NCBI GenBank assembly: GCA_033722075.1
Contig: JAWVZU010000061.1
Location: 1 to 15,790, forward strand
Direction: 5' to 3'
Length of the DNA stretch: 15,790 nucleotides
Source: JAWVZU01 sp033722075
GTDB taxonomy: Bacteria; Pseudomonadota; Gammaproteobacteria; Xanthomonadales; SZUA-38
Shown: positions 15,129-15,790 of the stretch, piece by piece
Layout of the letters: each line of letters starts with the position of its first letter
Position numbering within the stretch: position 1 is the stretch's first letter
Made by a program: the position numbers and the translations under genes
Notes under the pieces: model-generated
Database searches by the model: none
What the model saw: the letters and a program-made list of their open reading frames with translations, nothing else
What the model was told of the DNA's origin: nothing

Positions 15129-15312
15129 AAAGCGCAACCATGAAGACATGAAGAAATGAAGGGTTAGTCACGGGGTGGCTGTCGCCTGCTAGGCGCCCCC
15201 ATTCCCTCTAAGCGTTGGCGCGGCATTGAGACCGCGGCAGTGGCGCTTTCCTGTTTTCCTGTTGACTGCTTTGAACCCCTTCACGCCTTCAAGTCTTCAT
15301 GGTTCCCGCTTT
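15129..15312 (+). repeat. Long imperfect inverted repeat with octameric arms (MITE-like)
   Basis: Arms at 15136-15165 and 15274-15304 are reverse complements with four mismatches and a one-base indel. Weaker pairing extends outward (AAAGCG 15129-15134 with CGCTTT 15307-15312). Each arm is three tandem octamers of form NTGAAGRN (15140-15163; 15300 back to 15277). The 108-bp centre holds two hairpins: CGCCT-GCT-AGGCG (15183-15195), and AAGCG/CGCTT enclosing CGCGG/CCGCG (15210-15248). There is no open coding region and no obvious target duplication. It fills most of the envC-mnmG gap and could be a dispersed repeat, a MITE relic or a transcript-folding element. Confidence 0.75.
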
Positions 15313-15324
15313 TCGTTCTAAAAT
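15296..15324 (+). promoter_or_regulatory. Candidate mnmG promoter
   Basis: TAAAAT (15319-15324, 5 of 6 to TATAAT) has a poor -35, TTCATG (15296-15301), 17 nt upstream. That -35 lies in the right arm of the inverted repeat. The predicted start near 15331 would give a leader of about 20 nt without a clear Shine-Dalgarno before the ATG at 15352. Confidence 0.4.
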
Positions 15325-15351
15325 GAGGGGTTTTTCGCCCAATTTGCGCTC

Positions 15352-15790
15352 ATGAGCAACCAACAAACCTTCGATGTCATCGTGGTCGGCGGCGGCCACG
15401 CCGGAACGGAAGCGGCCCTGGCGGCGGCGCGTGTCGGCGTGCGCACGCTCCTGCTGACCCACAACATCGAGACGATCGGCCAGATGAGCTGCAACCCGGC
15501 CATCGGTGGCATCGGCAAGGGGCACCTGGTACGCGAAATCGACGCCCTGGGCGGCATCATGGCGCAGGCTGCCGACCGCGCCGGCATCCAACTGCGAACC
15601 CTGAACGCCAGCAAGGGCCCCGCCGTGCGCGCCACCCGGGCTCAGTGCGATCGCGTGCTGTACAAGGCCGCCATCCGCCATGCGGTCGAGAACCAGCCGA
15701 ACCTGACCGTTTTTCAGCAGGGGGTGAATGACCTGATCGTCCGGGGAGACCGCGTCAAGGGCGTCGTCACGCAGATGGGTCTCGAGTTCC
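15352..15790 (+). CDS. mnmG: tRNA uridine-5-carboxymethylaminomethyl modification enzyme MnmG, cut by window edge
   Basis: The first 146 codons of MnmG (GidA) are present; the frame is open to the right edge. With MnmE it installs the cmnm5 group on wobble U34 of several tRNAs, using FAD, NADH and methylene-tetrahydrofolate. The FAD-binding VIVVGGGHAGTEAALAAAR (9-27) and the family signatures MSCNPAIGGIGKGHLVREIDALGG and LNASKGPAVRATRAQCDR are nearly invariant. The start MSNQQTFDVIVVGGGHAG fits the usual N-terminus. It is separated from envC by the repeat-rich 240-bp gap and probably has its own promoter. Confidence 0.97.
   Translation, partial: MSNQQTFDVIVVGGGHAGTEAALAAARVGVRTLLLTHNIETIGQMSCNPAIGGIGKGHLVREIDALGGIMAQAADRAGIQLRTLNASKGPAVRATRAQCDRVLYKAAIRHAVENQPNLTVFQQGVNDLIVRGDRVKGVVTQMGLEF

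Noticed and set aside
13966..15171. 401-codon minus-strand frame opposite envC
   Set aside because: It is antisense to a gene with clear coiled-coil and LytM homology and has no homology signal itself.

Overview
The window is high-GC, densely coded bacterial chromosome. Gene order and protein families point to a gammaproteobacterium: rimK, an elongator tRNA-Met, proC, a yibN-secB-gpsA block divergent from envC, and mnmG. Several proteins are acidic, which would fit a halophilic or Chromatiales/Xanthomonadales-like lineage, but that is inference. No phage, insertion sequence, CRISPR array or rRNA was seen.

Layout. At the left edge (1-797, minus strand) are the N-terminal 180 codons of rimK and a tRNA-Met gene with a good sigma70-type promoter. 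Next comes a tight plus-strand operon (947-4883): a GT-C (GT39-like) membrane glycosyltransferase, a methyltransferase fused to a polyprenyl-phosphate-sugar-synthase-like GT2, and a second methyltransferase. I read it as an undescribed lipid-linked, probably methylated, glycoconjugate pathway. It is the best candidate here for a new system. Convergent to it (4923-8615, minus) lie proC, an oligopeptidase B-type S9 peptidase with a lipoprotein signal, and a nitroreductase.

Divergent from proC, behind an extended -10 promoter, are two plus-strand genes of unknown function (8731-11829). The first is a 568-aa lipoprotein. The second is a 438-aa membrane-anchored protein whose C-terminus looks like a small Sm-type beta barrel. 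Both carry a cysteine pair and probably act in the envelope as a pair. Converging on them is yibN-secB-gpsA (minus, 11848-13919), the Escherichia coli operon order without grxC. The divergent envC encodes a murein-hydrolase activator with a degenerate LytM domain. The most likely envC start codon shares the tetramer CATG with the yibN start, so the two genes have no intergenic space.

Between envC and the start of mnmG (15352 to the right edge) lies a 240-bp gap. It is dominated by a long imperfect inverted repeat whose arms are each built of three tandem octamers, with two smaller hairpins inside. It looks like a MITE-like or dispersed repeat.

Functionally, most of the window serves the envelope and its precursors: glycosyl transfer, periplasmic proteolysis, export chaperoning, phospholipid backbone synthesis and division-linked peptidoglycan splitting. 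The rest covers tRNA and ribosome modification and proline synthesis.
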